Assembly: GCA_041483455.1 (NCBI GenBank)
Contig: JBGPFS010000137.1
Location: forward strand, 1-6,824
DNA: 6,824 nt
Source of the DNA: JBGPFS01 sp041483455
GTDB lineage: Bacteria; Chloroflexota; Limnocylindria; Limnocylindrales; CSP1-4
Direction of reading: 5' to 3'
Of the stretch, positions 5,985 to 6,824 are shown piece by piece (within the stretch, counting starts at the first letter, position 1; each line of letters starts with the position of its first letter). Both the position numbers and the translations under genes were made by a program. A model generated the notes under the pieces. It ran no database searches. It worked only from the letters and a program-made list of their open reading frames with translations, and was not told where the DNA came from.

Positions 5985-6635
5985 ATGCCGCATCCCTGGC
6001 CGCTCTTCGACCTCAGGATTCGGACGCCGCGACTCGAGCTCCGCGCACCGACGGACGAAGACATCGTCGTCCTGCTCGAGGTGGCGCGCGCTGGTATCCA
6101 CGATCCCGATCAGATGCCGTTCGGCGTCGCGTGGACTGACCTTCCATCCCCGGAGTTCGAGCTGTCGTTCATGCGGTTCCTCTGGGGTACACGCGCCTCC
6201 TGGACGCCGCAGGCATGGCGGCTGCCCCTGGCGGTGCTCCATGCCGGAGAAGCGATCGGCATCCAGGAGGTGTGGGCGACGAACTTCGCGACGCTACGGG
6301 TCGTCGAGACCGGTTCGTGGCTCGGCCTGCGTCACCAGGGGCAGGGGTTGGGAACGGAGATGCGTGCAGCCGTGCTTCACCTGGCCTTCGAAGGGCTCGG
6401 CGCGACTGCCGCGCTTTCGGGGGCTCTCGACGGGAACGACGCCTCGCGACGCGTCTCGGAGAAGCTAGGGTACGAGGCGAACGGAGTGGACCTCGTCGCA
6501 CCCCGCGGTAGCCCTGTCGTTCACCATCGCTACCTGCTTCGGCGTGAGAACTGGCAGCGTGACCTCTGCCCCGTCAGCATCGAGCACCTCGAGGCATGCC
6601 TCTCCATGTTCGGGCTGCAAGAGCGGACGCCGTAG
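5985..6635 (+). CDS. GNAT-family N-acetyltransferase (RimJ/RimL-like)
   Basis: This 216-residue protein has the layout of RimJ/RimL-type acetyltransferases, which transfer acetyl from acetyl-CoA to an amine on a protein N-terminus, small molecule or antibiotic. It opens with the family's usual first strand, RTPRLELRAPTDEDIVVLLE (13-32). The acetyl-CoA pyrophosphate-binding motif A is LRHQGQGLGTEMRAAVLHLAF (from 115), with R116-x-x-G119-x-G121 fitting the Q/R-x-x-G-x-G/A rule. Motif B is NDASRRVSEKLGYE (151-164), where the Asn and Ser are typical. The length is near the usual 170-200 residues, with a C-terminal extension of about 25 residues after the last strand (HHRYLLRRENW). The ATG at 5985 is chosen because the conserved N-terminal strand starts soon after it; it has no Shine-Dalgarno. 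The substrate cannot be inferred, and the neighbours give no pathway clue. Confidence 0.88.
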   Translation: MPHPWPLFDLRIRTPRLELRAPTDEDIVVLLEVARAGIHDPDQMPFGVAWTDLPSPEFELSFMRFLWGTRASWTPQAWRLPLAVLHAGEAIGIQEVWATNFATLRVVETGSWLGLRHQGQGLGTEMRAAVLHLAFEGLGATAALSGALDGNDASRRVSEKLGYEANGVDLVAPRGSPVVHHRYLLRRENWQRDLCPVSIEHLEACLSMFGLQERTP

Positions 6636-6644
6636 GGACGGGCG

Positions 6645-6700
6645 GCCCGGCTACCGCGGGCGTAGATGCAGCTGTTCCAGGCAGGCCGCGAAGCTGCCTG
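6645..6700. terminator. Hairpins downstream of the acetyltransferase, two of them mutually exclusive
   Basis: GCCCG (6645-6649) pairs with CGGGC (6657-6661) soon after the stop codon. CAGGCAG (6678-6684) then pairs perfectly with CTGCCTG (6694-6700) around a 9-nt loop. A competing stem pairs GCAGCT (6668-6673) with AGCTGC (6692-6697), using part of the same right arm. Only a short T-run (6719-6722, preceded by CG) follows at some distance, so intrinsic termination is weakly supported. Confidence 0.3.
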
Positions 6701-6720
6701 AGACCCTCCGTCCGCATCGT

Positions 6721-6784
6721 TTGACACACACGATCTGCTCGTCGTGGGCGTCGGGTCGGTCCATATGGTCGGTGGTCGTAGGAT
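6721..6784 (+). promoter_or_regulatory. Promoter-like region for a gene beginning at the right edge
   Basis: A perfect TTGACA occurs at 6721-6726, but no good -10 lies 16-18 bp beyond it. A TAGGAT at 6779-6784 fits a TAnnAT -10 and lies 36 bp before the edge start codon. Just before it, GGTCGGT is directly repeated (6754-6760 and 6767-6773, 13-bp period) and flanks the palindrome CCATATGG (6761-6768), a possible regulator site. Assignment as promoter and operator is inference. Confidence 0.3.
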
Positions 6785-6808
6785 GGGCGTGACGGTTGCG
6801 GCGGCACG

Positions 6809-6816
6809 AGGAGGTG
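6809..6816 (+). promoter_or_regulatory. Strong ribosome binding site at the right edge
   Basis: AGGAGGTG, close to the full anti-16S complement, ends 4 nt before a GTG at 6821-6823. No other start codon is suitably spaced within the window. Confidence 0.6.
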
Positions 6817-6820
6817 GCCC

Positions 6821-6824
6821 GTGA
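6821..6824 (+). CDS. Start of a gene that continues past the right edge
   Basis: Only the GTG start codon and one further base are present. The call rests on the AGGAGGTG 4 nt upstream and the promoter-like elements before it. Nothing can be said about the product. Confidence 0.45.

Noticed and set aside
5596..6468. 290-codon plus-strand frame overlapping the acetyltransferase in another phase
   Set aside because: Composition is rich in Arg, Ser and Cys with no domain, whereas the overlapping acetyltransferase frame has clear GNAT motifs.
1..6824. CRISPR arrays, insertion sequences or phage genes
   Set aside because: No spaced direct repeats, transposase motifs, terminal inverted repeats or phage-like proteins were found; only short hairpins and one pair of 7-bp repeats are present.

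Overview
The window is GC-rich (about two-thirds G+C by eye) and comes from a bacterium with strong AGGAGG-type ribosome binding sites. The gene content fits a soil or environmental Actinomycetota or Chloroflexota lineage: a DesK/NarL-type two-component system with a YPSGHL-bearing sensor, an actinobacterial-style cyclase domain with the motif VEVRGDEALAVF, and a xanthine dehydrogenase-family molybdenum hydroxylase. No 16S rRNA, tRNA or other marker allows a firmer placement.

Layout. (1) Bases 1-1857, minus strand: the molybdopterin-binding large subunit of a xanthine dehydrogenase/aldehyde oxidase-family enzyme. An in-frame TAA breaks it exactly where the conserved GGAFGSK motif should have its lysine. 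The frame stays open and family-like for 349 more codons to the left edge. (2) 1858-2252: a gene-free stretch with three tandem hairpins (2118-2220); the loops of the first and third are complementary over 7 nt. (3) 2253-5209, minus strand: a two-gene operon joined by an ATGA overlap. The upstream gene is a multi-pass membrane histidine kinase. The downstream gene is a response regulator with an extra class III nucleotide-cyclase-like domain at its N-terminus, giving cyclase-receiver-LuxR helix-turn-helix. (4) 5210-5364: a divergent intergenic region with a 15-bp near-perfect palindrome. (5) 5365-5595, plus strand: a 76-residue single-pass membrane protein of unknown function with a strong Shine-Dalgarno. 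(6) 5596-5984: a mostly gene-free stretch with one doubtful minus-strand reading frame. (7) 5985-6635, plus strand: a RimJ/RimL-like GNAT acetyltransferase, possibly translated from a leaderless mRNA. (8) 6636-6824: competing hairpins, promoter-like elements and a strong Shine-Dalgarno for a gene starting at the right edge.

The core is the two-component pair. The kinase would sense a membrane or extracellular cue and phosphorylate the receiver domain, which would control both the DNA-binding domain and possibly the attached cyclase-like domain. The divergent small membrane gene is a candidate target or accessory of that system, inferred from position only. The cyclase-REC-HTH fusion is the most unusual finding; the interrupted dehydrogenase and the kissing-loop-like hairpin cluster follow.
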